From contig JACKNG010000004.1 of assembly GCA_024235015.1 (NCBI GenBank), positions 558,001 through 622,000 of the forward strand: a stretch of 64,000 nucleotides of DNA, written 5' to 3'. A program made the translations under genes and the position numbers. Origin of the DNA: Gammaproteobacteria bacterium. GTDB taxonomy: Bacteria; Pseudomonadota; Gammaproteobacteria; Ga0077536. Below the pieces are notes generated by a model. It made no database searches and was not told where the DNA came from. It saw only the letters and a list, made by a program, of their open reading frames with translations. Below are positions 48,797-57,369 of the stretch, piece by piece. Each line of letters starts with the position of its first letter. The first letter of the stretch is position 1.

Positions 48797-50338
48797 ATGC
48801 CCAGCCGCCGTCGTTTCCTCGCCCAGGCCGCCGTACTCGCCGTCGCCGCGCCGCGCGGTTTCGCCGCGACGCCTCGCTTCGAAGCAGACCCCTTCACGCT
48901 CGGCGTGGCCTCGGGTTACCCCTCGCCCGACGGTTTCGTGCTGTGGACGCGCCTCGCGCCGGAACCCTTCGCGCCGGGCGGCGGCATGGCGCCGGTCGCG
49001 GTGCCGGTGCACTGGGAGGTGGCGGAGGACGAACACTTCGGCGCGGTCGTCGCCAGCGGCACCAGCTGGGCCGAGCCGGCCTGGGGGCATTCGGTACACG
49101 TCGAGACCGCGCGCCTCGCCCCCGGGCGCGCCTGGTTCTACCGCTTCCACTGCGGCGATGCGACCAGCGCCGTGGGCCGTACGCGCACCGCGCCGGCGGC
49201 GGATGCGAGCCCCGCACGCCTGCGTTTCGCGGTCGCCTCCTGCCAGCACTTCGAGCACGGCCACTACGCCGCCTACCGCCACATGCTCGACGACGAGCTG
49301 GATTTCGTCCTGCACCTCGGCGACTACATCTACGAGAGTACCTGGGGCCCGGTGCACGTGCGCAGCCACGAGGCGGTACGCGAGCCGACCACGCTCGAGG
49401 ACTACCGCGCGCACTACGCCTGCTACCGGGGCGACCGGGCGCTGCAGGCCATGCACGCCGCGGTGCCGTGGCTGCTGGTATGGGACGATCACGAGGTCGA
49501 GAACGACTACGCCAACGACCGCTCGCAGAACCTCGATCCGCGCGACTGGTTCCTGGCGCGGCGGGCGGCGGCTTACCAGGCCTACTACGAGCACATGCCG
49601 TTGCCGCGCTCGATGCTGCCGTTCGGCCCCGACATGCGCATCCACACCACGGTGGATCACGGCCGCCTCGCGCGTTTCTACCTGCTCGACGATCGCCAGT
49701 ACCGCAGCTACCAGCCCTGTCCCCGGCCGGGCCGCGGCGGCTCGAACATCATCGAGGGCTGCGCAGCGATCGGTGACCCGGCCGCGACCATGCTCGGCGC
49801 GCAGCAGGAAGCCTGGTTCGCCGCCATGCTGGGGGCGAGCAAGAGTGCCTGGAACCTGGTCGGCCAGCAGACCCTGATTGGCCCTTCGGATGGCAAGCCC
49901 GGCCCGGGCGAACGCTGGTATACCGACATCTGGGACGGCTATCCCGCCGCGCGCCGGCGCTTCACCGACAGCCTCGTTGCGAGCCGGGCGGCGAACCCCG
50001 TCACCTTCGGCGGCGACGTGCACTCGTTCTGGGTCAACGATCTGAAACGCGATTTCACCCGTCCCGAGTCGGACACCATCGCGACCGAGTTCGTGACGAC
50101 CTCGATCTCGTCCAACCCGGCGCCCGAAGGCATCATCGAGAACGCGCTCGCCGCCAATCCCGGCCACATTCGCTACGCGGTCAGCGGGCCGCGCGGCTAC
50201 CTGCGGGTGGAGGTGACCGCGGCCGGCATGCACACCGAGCTGCGCGCGCTCGACGACGTCACCCGCGCGGACAGCGGGTGCGCCACGCTGAAGCGTTACG
50301 CGGTGACGGCGGGGCGGGCGGGGGCGGAGGAAGCCTGA
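48797..50338 (+). CDS. phoD: PhoD-family alkaline phosphatase/phosphodiesterase
   Basis: A 513-residue PhoD protein. A Tat signal is present (SRRRFLAQAAVLAVA, residues about 3-17), then an N-terminal PhoD_N domain (about 28-135) and the metallophosphatase core: AVASCQHFEHGHYAAYRHM (Cys), LHLGDYIYE (metal Asp), WDDHEVENDYANDRS and FGGDVHSFWVNDL. Such exported Fe/Ca-dependent enzymes release phosphate from monoesters and diesters. ATG 48797 after GGAGG. No PHO box is evident. Flanked by family B hairpins on both sides. Confidence 0.93.
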   Translation: MPSRRRFLAQAAVLAVAAPRGFAATPRFEADPFTLGVASGYPSPDGFVLWTRLAPEPFAPGGGMAPVAVPVHWEVAEDEHFGAVVASGTSWAEPAWGHSVHVETARLAPGRAWFYRFHCGDATSAVGRTRTAPAADASPARLRFAVASCQHFEHGHYAAYRHMLDDELDFVLHLGDYIYESTWGPVHVRSHEAVREPTTLEDYRAHYACYRGDRALQAMHAAVPWLLVWDDHEVENDYANDRSQNLDPRDWFLARRAAAYQAYYEHMPLPRSMLPFGPDMRIHTTVDHGRLARFYLLDDRQYRSYQPCPRPGRGGSNIIEGCAAIGDPAATMLGAQQEAWFAAMLGASKSAWNLVGQQTLIGPSDGKPGPGERWYTDIWDGYPAARRRFTDSLVASRAANPVTFGGDVHSFWVNDLKRDFTRPESDTIATEFVTTSISSNPAPEGIIENALAANPGHIRYAVSGPRGYLRVEVTAAGMHTELRALDDVTRADSGCATLKRYAVTAGRAGAEEA

Positions 50339-50355
50339 GGTCCTGCGCGGGGAGG

Positions 50356-50431
50356 CGAATGGGGACAGTTTACTTCTGCACACCATCGAGCCGTGGCGCC
50401 GCGCCGCGCGAAAGTAAACTGTCCCCATTCG
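50356..50431. repeat. family B inverted-repeat hairpin, copy B3
   Basis: Perfect 20-bp arms (50356-50375 and 50412-50431) with core GGGGACAGTTTACTT and a 36-bp spacer. It follows phoD by 17 bp and lies 7 bp before a family A copy. Confidence 0.85.
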
Positions 50432-50438
50432 TGCCGAT

Positions 50439-50469
50439 GGTGTCTGACACTAGCGATCAAATGCTTGAT
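50439..50469. repeat. family A element, copy A9 (reverse orientation)
   Basis: GGTGTCTGACACT at 50439-50451, then five bases and the perfect dyad ATCAA-ATGC-TTGAT at 50456-50469, at the exact family phase. It contains the TGA stop (50457-50459 on the minus strand) of the remnant gene read from the right. Confidence 0.75.
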
Positions 50470-50790
50470 CTGCAGTTCTCATAGGCAACGCCCGCCCGCG
50501 CTGTTTCGATCATCGCGCGCACCCGCGCCGGCGACAGCGGGCCGCTCATGACCTTCCCGCCAAGCGGGCGCAGCGCGTCCTCCACCGCGCCCATCAGCGC
50601 CGTGGTGGTGGCGACGCAGCCGTCCTCGCCGCCGATGCGGGTGGCGGGCGAGGGACTGACGAGGTGGTGGATCTCAATCTCCGGCGCCGCCCACACCGGC
50701 GGCATGCCGTATTCCTTCAACGTCTTCTGCAGCGGGATGCCGTCGGCGTCGTAGGCGAGGTTCTCGTAGAGGGTGCCGCCGAGCTGCCAT
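50457..50790 (-). pseudogene. C-terminal remnant of a xanthine-dehydrogenase-type molybdenum subunit
   Basis: About 110 codons match the C-terminus of the large (molybdopterin-binding) subunit of xanthine dehydrogenase/CO dehydrogenase-like enzymes: QLGGTLYENLAYDADG, PEIEIHHLVSPSPATRIGGE and AVEDALRPLGGKV then LSPARVRAMIETA. The usual 600-700 residues before it are absent; homology stops abruptly near 50790. Its stop codon comes from family A copy A9. The small and FAD subunits are absent too. It is a deletion relic framed by repeats (A9 at one end, A10 at 50956 near the other). Confidence 0.75.
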
Positions 50791-50955
50791 CGACTCGATC
50801 GAGGTATCGGCGTTCGAGCGAATTCGCTTGCCAGCGGGGGCGCGCCACTGATCGCCAAACTAATGCGGTAACAGGCGGTGGGCGGTGGTTCGAGTCGGGA
50901 ACCATGAGTCTGTCCACGCCGATCCGGCTTCTTGCGATATTGATCGATTACGCCC

Positions 50956-50968
50956 GGTGTCTGACACC
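50956..50968. repeat. family A core palindrome, copy A10
   Basis: Perfect dyad GGTGTC-T-GACACC between the molybdenum-subunit remnant and the GT39-like gene. The second half is degenerate. The rest of the gap 50791-51004 holds nothing that I can support. Confidence 0.65.
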
Positions 50969-51004
50969 GCCGGTGATGTGTTCGACCGGGGCACGGGCGG
51001 GCGC

Positions 51005-52546
51005 TCAGTCGTCGTAGCGCAGCAGCCGGGCGACGAGGCGCCCGTCGACGCGGCTGGCGGCGACCACGCGCGCGCCGGGCCACGGTTCCTCGCCTGCGGC
51101 GGTCTGCGCGCGGTCGGCGAGGACGAGATGAAAACGGCAGGGTGGTCGTTGCGGGCGGGTCTCGCCCGTCGGCGCGGGGAAGGCGAGGCGGTGGGCGTGC
51201 AGCATCACCGCGGCGGGGTGACGCGCGTGGACGCACTGGCGCGGACCGACGTAGGCGGGCAGGCCGCGCAGGAAGAGGGTCATGGCGTGCTTGCCGGCGA
51301 GGTCGGCGAGCGCGCGTGCCGGTTCGGGCGGCGACGTCCAGTAGCGAGTGCTGCGGTAGGCGGCCAGCTCGCCCGGTGGCGGTGACGCGTAGCGGGCGAG
51401 AAGCGGGCTGCTCCAGCCCGCCACCGCCACGAGCAGGACGGCCAGGCCGGCGCTCGCCAGTGGCACGCCCATGCGCGTGGCCTGGCGTGGCGCCAGGTGC
51501 GTGGCGAGCCTGCGTACGCCACACCCGAGGTAGAGCAGCGCGAGCGGCGCGAGTGGATAGAGGAACCGGGTCATGAAATCGGGAAACGGCCAGATTGCGA
51601 CCAGCCCGAGGTAGAGCCCGGCGTAGACCGCGTCGACTTCGAGCCGGCGCAGCCGTGGCCAGGCGCCGACGAGGGCGAGCCCCGCGACGAGGCCGCCGAC
51701 CACCCTCGCGGGGATGCCGGGGTGATCCTCGAACAGCCCCGCCCAGCCCGCTCCCGCCGCGTGCAGGTTTGCCATCACGACGTCGAGGATGCGCAGCAGG
51801 TTCGCCACGCGGGCGTCGAAGACGTCGACGTAGCCGCCCGGGTCACCCTGGCCGGCCAGGCGCGCGAGGAGCAGGGGCAGCGCGGCGAGCGCGACGACCG
51901 CGGGCAGCGCGCGCCGGCGCCGCGCCGCGACGCCGACGACGAGCGCGCCGACCAGGGCGAGACCGAGCCCGCGGGTGGTGGCGGCGAGGCCGGCCAGGCC
52001 CGCCGCCCAGTACCACGCGCGCGGTTCGACGCGGGCGTGGTGGGCGCCGGCGAGCGCGAGCCCGGCGAGGACGAGGTAGAGGAACTCGCTCCACAGCTCG
52101 GTGGCGAAGAGCAGGGTGGCCGGCAGTACGGCCAGCACGGCGAGCGTGAGCAGGCCGAGCCGATCACTGCCGCTGACCTGGCGCACGTAGGCCGCCTGCA
52201 CCCCCAGCGCGGCGACGACCAGCACGCCCTGGACGAGGTGGGCGCGCGCCAGCGCGTCGCTGCCCGCCCCGGCGAGCGCGAGCAGCGCGGGGTAGAGCGG
52301 CGGCAGGTGCGCGACCTGGCGCACGTAGACGAGCAGGGGATCACCGGCGTGCGCCGGCTTCAGCGCATCGGCGAGCAGCAGGTAGAGGGCGTCGTCGGCC
52401 ATGAATCCGGTGAAGCCGACCTGGCCGGCATAGGGCAGCAGGAGCAGTGCCAGCGCACCCAGCGCGAGCGACCAGGCGGCCAGGCGGACGGCGGTCAGGG
52501 GCGGCGCGCAGGCCGCGTCGTGTCCAGGTGGACGCATCACGCTCAT
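51005..52546 (-). CDS. GT39/ArnT-like multi-pass membrane glycosyltransferase
   Basis: A 513-residue membrane protein with about ten hydrophobic segments. An Asp-Asp pair follows helix 1 (GFTGFMADDALYLLLADAL), the usual catalytic metal-binding loop of GT-C enzymes (PMT/ArnT type). The C-terminal soluble part has YASPPPGELAAYRSTRYW and a Cys-containing ARHPAAVMLHAHRL. It would transfer a sugar from a polyprenyl-phosphate donor on the periplasmic side. ATG 52546; ATG 52537 is possible, and further in-frame upstream codons are not convincing. Acceptor unknown. Confidence 0.8.
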   Translation of the reverse strand: MSVMRPPGHDAACAPPLTAVRLAAWSLALGALALLLLPYAGQVGFTGFMADDALYLLLADALKPAHAGDPLLVYVRQVAHLPPLYPALLALAGAGSDALARAHLVQGVLVVAALGVQAAYVRQVSGSDRLGLLTLAVLAVLPATLLFATELWSEFLYLVLAGLALAGAHHARVEPRAWYWAAGLAGLAATTRGLGLALVGALVVGVAARRRRALPAVVALAALPLLLARLAGQGDPGGYVDVFDARVANLLRILDVVMANLHAAGAGWAGLFEDHPGIPARVVGGLVAGLALVGAWPRLRRLEVDAVYAGLYLGLVAIWPFPDFMTRFLYPLAPLALLYLGCGVRRLATHLAPRQATRMGVPLASAGLAVLLVAVAGWSSPLLARYASPPPGELAAYRSTRYWTSPPEPARALADLAGKHAMTLFLRGLPAYVGPRQCVHARHPAAVMLHAHRLAFPAPTGETRPQRPPCRFHLVLADRAQTAAGEEPWPGARVVAASRVDGRLVARLLRYDD

Positions 52547-52680
52547 CGGTACACAAAGCTGTCGGGGTGATCTATGTTGGCGACCGGCCGGCGGTCCGGC
52601 CATTGTCCTGCCCGCGCGGGGCGCGCACCACCCGCGGCCGTCATCACGCAGCCGTTCTGCCCGAGGGGAGCCCGATTCCA

Positions 52681-54216
52681 ATGCACGATTCCACTCCGAT
52701 CCTGGTCGGCGCCGGCCAGTATGTCGATCGCGAACCACCCGCGCCGGGGCGCAGCCTGTCGCCGGCCGACATCGCCGCCGCAGCGGCGCGCCGCGCCATC
52801 GCCCACGCCGGCGCCGCGCAGCCGCTCGAAGCCCACGTCGACGTCCTCGCCGTTGCGCGCCTGTTCGAGCATTCCGTGCGCGACACCGTGATGTGGCCGA
52901 ATCCCTTCGGCTGCTCGAACAACATGCCGTGGTCGGTCGCCAACCGTCTCGGCGTGAAACCGCGTCGTGCGATCTACGCCGAGGTCGGCGGCGAGACCCC
53001 GCAGCGCCTGGTCAACCAGATGTGCGAGGCCATCCATGCCGGCGAGACGCAGATGGCGGTGCTCACCGGCGCCGAGGCGCTGGCCACGATCCGGAACGCG
53101 CAGCGCGCCGGGGTCAGCTTCGACTGGCACGAGGAAGTCGCCGGCGAGTACGAGGACCTGTGGCCCGAGGACCCCATGACCAACGCCTGGGAGACGGCCC
53201 ACGGTATCACCTACCCGATCCAGGTCTACTGCCTGTTCGAGCAGGTGTTGCGCCATGAACTCGGGTTGTCGTCGGACGACTTCCGTGCGCGCATCGGGCG
53301 CGTGTTCGCGCCGTTCAGCGCGGTCGCGGCGGCCAATGCCTACGCGCAGTTCCCCGAGGCGCGCGATGCTGCTTTCATCGCCACGCCGTCGAAGGCGAAT
53401 TTCCAGCTCTGCGAGCCGTACAACAAGTGGATGGTGGCGCAGGACGCCGTCAACCAGGGCGCGGCGGTGGTGCTGACCTCGGTCGGCCTCGCGCGCGAAC
53501 TCGGCATTCCCGAGGCCAACTGGGTTTATCTCAACGCGTATGCCGATTGCGACGATCTGTTCGTCAGCCAGCGCCCGCGGCTTGCCACCTCACGCGCCCA
53601 GGGGCTGGCCATCCGCCGCGCGCTGGACGACGCCGGTCTCGCTGCCGACCAGCTCACCCACATCGATCTGTACAGCTGTTTCCCGGTCGCCGTCACGGCG
53701 GCCTGCGAACACCTCGGCATCGACCCCGAATCCGATCGCGCGCTGACCCTCACCGGTGGCCTGCCGTACTTCGGCGGCTGCGGCAACAACTACTCGCTGC
53801 ATGCCATCGCCGAGGTGGTGGCGCAGCTGCGTGGCAAGGGCGACGTGCACGCGCTGGTCGCGGCCAACGGCGGGTACCTCTCCAAGCACTCGGTCGGGAT
53901 CTATGGCCGCCGGCTGGACGGCGCCTGGCAACGGCGTTCGAGCGCGGCGGAGAAGCGCGCGGCCAAGCAGACCGACGTCGTCATCGCCGAGCAGGCCGAG
54001 GGCGCCGGCCGCATCGAGTCCTACGCCGCGCTGTATGCCAAGGGTGAACGTTCGGGCGGCTACGTGGTGGGGCGGCTCGCCGACGAGCGACGGTTCCTCG
54101 CCGTGATGGAAGCGGGCTCGGCGCGCGCGCTGGACCTGCTGTTCGCCGCGCAACCGATCGGTGCGCCCATCAGCGTGCGTCATGCCGACGGCATCAACTA
54201 CTTCGACGCGGCCTGA
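52681..54216 (+). CDS. thiolase-like (SCP-x-type) acetyl-CoA acetyltransferase-family protein
   Basis: A 511-residue thiolase-fold protein with a C-terminal extension (about 400-511). EVGGETPQRLVNQMCEAIHA (about 101-120) occupies the place of the nucleophilic-Cys loop, but Cys is replaced by Gly. GGLPYFGGCGNNYSLHAIAE corresponds to the C-terminal glycine-rich motif. This variant group is annotated as acetyl-CoA acetyltransferase, yet normal thiolysis is doubtful without the Cys. It is 187 bp before an acyl-CoA dehydrogenase gene on the same strand. ATG 52681 with GAGGGGAG upstream. Confidence 0.85.
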   Translation: MHDSTPILVGAGQYVDREPPAPGRSLSPADIAAAAARRAIAHAGAAQPLEAHVDVLAVARLFEHSVRDTVMWPNPFGCSNNMPWSVANRLGVKPRRAIYAEVGGETPQRLVNQMCEAIHAGETQMAVLTGAEALATIRNAQRAGVSFDWHEEVAGEYEDLWPEDPMTNAWETAHGITYPIQVYCLFEQVLRHELGLSSDDFRARIGRVFAPFSAVAAANAYAQFPEARDAAFIATPSKANFQLCEPYNKWMVAQDAVNQGAAVVLTSVGLARELGIPEANWVYLNAYADCDDLFVSQRPRLATSRAQGLAIRRALDDAGLAADQLTHIDLYSCFPVAVTAACEHLGIDPESDRALTLTGGLPYFGGCGNNYSLHAIAEVVAQLRGKGDVHALVAANGGYLSKHSVGIYGRRLDGAWQRRSSAAEKRAAKQTDVVIAEQAEGAGRIESYAALYAKGERSGGYVVGRLADERRFLAVMEAGSARALDLLFAAQPIGAPISVRHADGINYFDAA

Positions 54217-54272
54217 GCGCGTGTCCTCGCGACGAATCCCCGGCAGGCGGCAAACGGCCGCCCGACCCGGGT

Positions 54273-54347
54273 GGCCGACACCGCGGGCGCGGGTGCTCGA
54301 GCCCCGGCAAGCCCGCCCGGTCGGCCCGGCTGTCGCTGCCTGACACC
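54273..54347. repeat. two degenerate family A half-cores
   Basis: GGCCGACACC (54273-54282) and GCCTGACACC (54338-54347) with flanking CGCGGG, in the gap 54217-54403 between the thiolase-like and acyl-CoA dehydrogenase genes. They look like worn copies of the family A palindrome; no other feature in this gap. Confidence 0.4.
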
Positions 54348-54403
54348 GCGGGGCACGAGCGCGCCCCTCGTAGCAACACTCGCTGAGCACCGGAGCTGCC
54401 ACC

Positions 54404-55597
54404 ATGACCATCCCCAACCTCGCCGCCTTCGGTTTCGACGACGATTACCAGGCGATCTACGACGCCGCCTACCGCTATGCGCGCGAAGAGCTCTATCCCC
54501 TGTGCGCGCGCATGGACAACGAGGACTGGTTTCCGGAGACGGCGTTCCGCACGCTGGCGGAACAGGGCCTGCTCGGCGTGACGGTACCGGTGGAGTACGG
54601 CGGCGCCGGGCTCGACGTGCTCGCGCAATGTTTCATCAGCGAGGCCGTCGCCTACTGGAACCACACGGTGTCGGCCGGCATGCTGGCGAGCGACAACCTG
54701 TGCCTGCACAACCTGGTGCGCAATGCCAATGCCGATCAGAAGCAGCGCTACCTGCCGCGCTTCTGCGACGGCACGGTGATCGGCGCGCTGGGCATGACCG
54801 AACCGGGTGCCGGTTCCGACGCCCTCGGTTCGATGGCGACCACCGCGCGTCGCGACGGCGACGACTACGTGCTCAACGGGCGCAAGCTGTTCATCACCAA
54901 CGGCCCGGTCGCCGACGTCCTGCTGGTCTATGCCAAGACCGCGCCGGAGAAGCGCCAGAAGGGCATCTCGGCCTTCATCGTCGAGAAGAATTTTCCCGGC
55001 TTCTCGGTCGCCCAGAAGCTCGACAAGATGGGCTGGCGCGGCAGCCCCACCGGGGAACTCGTGTTCGACGATTGCCGCGTCCCGGCCGGCAACCTCGTCG
55101 GCGCGGAGAACCAGGGCCACGTCGTGATGATGAGCGGGCTCGACATCGAGCGCGTCATCGGCGCCTTCTTCGACATCGGCCTCGCCCAGCGCGCGTTCGA
55201 CCTGGCGCTCGAGTACAGCACCCAGCGCAAGCAGTTCGGCCAGCCCATCGGCCAGTTCCAGATGGTGCAGGCCATGCTTGCCGACATGTACACCGAGATC
55301 GAATGCATGCGTGCGCTGACCTACCAGGTCGGGCGCGAGATCGTCGACCTGGCGGAAGGCGAGGGTGGCCGCGGCGCCATCCACAAGCGCTCTGCCGCGG
55401 CCCTGCTCGCGGCTGGCCGCGGTTGCATGCGCGTGCTCGACCAGGCGGTGCAGATCCACGGCGGCATGGGCTTCATGCGCGAGACCGAGGTCAACCGGCT
55501 CTACCGCAGCGGCAAGGTCGGCGAGATCGCCGCCGGCTCCAACCAGATCCGACAGGTCATCATCGCCGGCGAGTTGCTGAAGGAGGCCGCCGGTTGA
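54404..55597 (+). CDS. acyl-CoA dehydrogenase (isovaleryl/long-chain type)
   Basis: A 397-residue FAD-dependent acyl-CoA dehydrogenase. LGMTEPGAGSDALGSM is the FAD motif, KLFITNGPVADV the substrate-binding region, and GLDIERVIGA places Glu249 where isovaleryl- and long-chain-type enzymes have their catalytic base; the alternative position (EIAAGSNQIR) has no Glu. QIHGGMGFMRE closes the active site. So a branched or long acyl-CoA is likely, unlike the Asp-type enzyme at 409. ATG 54404. Its stop is followed by family A copies A11 and A12. Confidence 0.93.
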   Translation: MTIPNLAAFGFDDDYQAIYDAAYRYAREELYPLCARMDNEDWFPETAFRTLAEQGLLGVTVPVEYGGAGLDVLAQCFISEAVAYWNHTVSAGMLASDNLCLHNLVRNANADQKQRYLPRFCDGTVIGALGMTEPGAGSDALGSMATTARRDGDDYVLNGRKLFITNGPVADVLLVYAKTAPEKRQKGISAFIVEKNFPGFSVAQKLDKMGWRGSPTGELVFDDCRVPAGNLVGAENQGHVVMMSGLDIERVIGAFFDIGLAQRAFDLALEYSTQRKQFGQPIGQFQMVQAMLADMYTEIECMRALTYQVGREIVDLAEGEGGRGAIHKRSAAALLAAGRGCMRVLDQAVQIHGGMGFMRETEVNRLYRSGKVGEIAAGSNQIRQVIIAGELLKEAAG

Positions 55598-55605
55598 GCC
55601 GCCGC

Positions 55606-55636
55606 GGTGTCTGACACCCGCGGTCAAGCCATTGAT
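55606..55636. repeat. family A element, copy A11 (reverse orientation)
   Basis: GGTGTCTGACACC (55606-55618), then five bases and TCAAGCCATTGAT (55624-55636) at the exact family phase. It starts 8 bp after the acyl-CoA dehydrogenase stop. Confidence 0.75.
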
Positions 55637-55648
55637 TCAAATCGACGC

Positions 55649-55679
55649 GGTGTCTGACACCGGGGTATGAGTACTTGAT
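55649..55679. repeat. family A element, copy A12 (reverse orientation)
   Basis: GGTGTCTGACACC (55649-55661) and a worn outer half ending TTGAT at 55679, again at the 18-nt phase. A11 and A12 form a tandem pair 43 bp apart. Confidence 0.75.
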
Positions 55680-55731
55680 GCATAGGACCGGCGAGCGGGG
55701 CGGCTAGCCGGGCCGGGGGAGGGCCGGAAGC

Positions 55732-56109
55732 ATGGTCAAGGAGAGTTGGGTGCGCTTCACCCTGTGGGTGAGCTGCCCGTTCAATCTCGGCGCAGCGGCG
55801 CTGTTCGCGATGCCCGGTGCGGCGCCCGGCCGGCTGGCCGGGCTGCCGCCGTCGGCGCCGGCGGTCTACACCGCACTGACGGCCTTTCTCGTTGCCCTGT
55901 TCGGCTTCACCTATGCCTGGCTCGCGCAGCAGCGCGAGATCGACCGGCCCCTGGTCGGCATGCTCGCCATCGGCAAGACCGGGGTCTTCGTCGTCGCCGT
56001 GGTACTGGCCGTGGCGGGTGCCGCGGCGCCCCGCCTGGTCGGGTTGGCGGCCGGCGATCTCGTGCTCGGCCTGCTGTGGCTGACCTGGCTCGCGCAGACG
56101 CGCGGCTGA
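55732..56109 (+). CDS. small four-helix membrane protein, unknown function
   Basis: A 125-residue protein with four hydrophobic segments (VRFTLWVSCPFNLGAAALFA, VYTALTAFLVALFGFTYAWL, TGVFVVAVVLAVAGAAA, GDLVLGLLWLTWLAQ). Short polar loops and no catalytic motif. ATG 55732 after GGGGGAGGG. Similar small proteins occur near electron-transfer or lipid genes, but I do not recognise this one. Converges on the lipocalin-like gene with 11 bp between stops. Confidence 0.68.
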   Translation: MVKESWVRFTLWVSCPFNLGAAALFAMPGAAPGRLAGLPPSAPAVYTALTAFLVALFGFTYAWLAQQREIDRPLVGMLAIGKTGVFVVAVVLAVAGAAAPRLVGLAAGDLVLGLLWLTWLAQTRG

Positions 56110-56120
56110 GGGCGTCCGCC

Positions 56121-56582
56121 TCAGGCGACCTTCTGCCAGACCAGGGTGTGGACGGATTTCTCGCCGTCGTTGCCGCGCATCGGCGGCGTGCGCAGGGTGA
56201 GCTTGTCACCAGCGAACTCGTAGAAACGGATCTGGTCCTGGCCGGGCCAGTTCGGCACCGTCGCGCCCTGGACGTGGTGGATCACGGTGCCGTTGGCGGC
56301 ATCGACGGTGTAGGTGCCGAAGTAGGCGGTATAGGTCTGGAAGGCCTCGCGGTACTCGGCATCGGAGACTTCCTGCGGGTTGCGCGAGCTGAACGGCGGG
56401 CGGCCCTCGCCCATCAGTTGCGCGGCCATGTTGCCGGCATCGTCGTAGTTGATGCGGCCGACCACGCGCTCGCCGAGCGGAAAGGGCACGCGGCCGGAAG
56501 TGCGGTCCGAGTAGCTGTCGAGCAGTTTCCAGGTGCCGACGAAGACGGCTCTCGCGGCGTCGTTGGTTTGGGGATCGGGCAT
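56121..56582 (-). CDS. lipocalin-like domain protein
   Basis: A 153-residue protein of the bacterial lipocalin_5-type family (PF13924-like). FVGTWKLLDSYSDRTSGRV is the conserved first strand with its GxW, GRINYDDAGNMAAQLMGEG the second block, and AYFGTYTVDAANGTVIHHVQ the later strands. No signal peptide. Binds a small hydrophobic ligand in the cytoplasm, by analogy. ATG 56582. Confidence 0.85.
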   Translation of the reverse strand: MPDPQTNDAARAVFVGTWKLLDSYSDRTSGRVPFPLGERVVGRINYDDAGNMAAQLMGEGRPPFSSRNPQEVSDAEYREAFQTYTAYFGTYTVDAANGTVIHHVQGATVPNWPGQDQIRFYEFAGDKLTLRTPPMRGNDGEKSVHTLVWQKVA

Positions 56583-56764
56583 GATGCGGGTCCGGTATTT
56601 TCAGCGCGCCCATCCTGCGCATTCGCGCCCGGGCTTGCAAGGCCGGGCCCGGTGAGAGGCCGGTCACGGCGCCGGCGTGGCCGCCCCTGGTGTCGTTTAC
56701 CTGCCGCCGGTGACCGCGCACAATGGCCGCTCCCGCCCCTGTAGCGCACTGTCCTGGAGTCCCC

Positions 56765-57202
56765 ATGCGTTTCCTGCTCGCCTTCACCTGTGCGCTCGCC
56801 GGCGCGTTCGCCAACGCTGCCGAGCCCGCGCCCGATGCGCAGCGCCTGCCCCTCAAGCAGGCCTTCGACGGCGCCATGACCTGCGCGGCGCTGGCCGCTA
56901 TCAAGAGTGACGCGGCACTTGGCGACGAGCAGAAGATCTGGGGCAACCGTTCGTTCGCCTTCGGCATGTTCGCCGCCCAGGTCTATTACAACCTGACCCA
57001 GAAACCGCTTTCGGGCGAAGAGCTGGGCCAGGCCGTCAACCAGTACGCCGACGGCCTGGCGGTGATGGTCGAGGAAGAGCTCGAGCCCTTCGAACAGGGC
57101 TGCAGCGCGAAGTACGAGTTCGCCGACGAGCTGTGCCTGCAGAACGCGTGTCCCTATCCCGAGGTGGTGGAAGCGGCGCCGGCCGCGCCGACGGCGGAGT
57201 AG
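56765..57202 (+). CDS. small exported protein, unknown function
   Basis: A 145-residue protein with a signal peptide (1-18, FLLAFTCALAGAFANAA) and an alpha-helical mature part: KQAFDGAMTCAALAAIKSD, FGMFAAQVYYNLTQKPLSGE and EQGCSAKYEFADELCLQNAC, with four Cys that could pair. I do not recognise the family. ATG 56765; TGGAGT lies upstream. The 167-bp gap after it (57203-57369) shows nothing that I can support. Confidence 0.68.
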   Translation: MRFLLAFTCALAGAFANAAEPAPDAQRLPLKQAFDGAMTCAALAAIKSDAALGDEQKIWGNRSFAFGMFAAQVYYNLTQKPLSGEELGQAVNQYADGLAVMVEEELEPFEQGCSAKYEFADELCLQNACPYPEVVEAAPAAPTAE

Positions 57203-57369
57203 CGATCGCCGCGGTCGGCAGGCTGGTGACGGGGCCGGGCCGCGCGTTCGCGGCGTTTCGAGGGGGCGACCGGTTTCGATCGCGACGGCGGCTGTCGCCG
57301 TGCCGGTGAAGGGCGTGGCGCCGACGGTGCCTGGCCCCGTGCGGGGTCACACACCTTGCCGGGGTTCTG

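Noticed and set aside
50884..50903. GGTTCGAGTC, which looks like the T-arm of a tRNA
   Set aside because: The bases on either side cannot form the 5-bp T stem, and no acceptor, D or anticodon arm can be folded upstream. Treated as chance.
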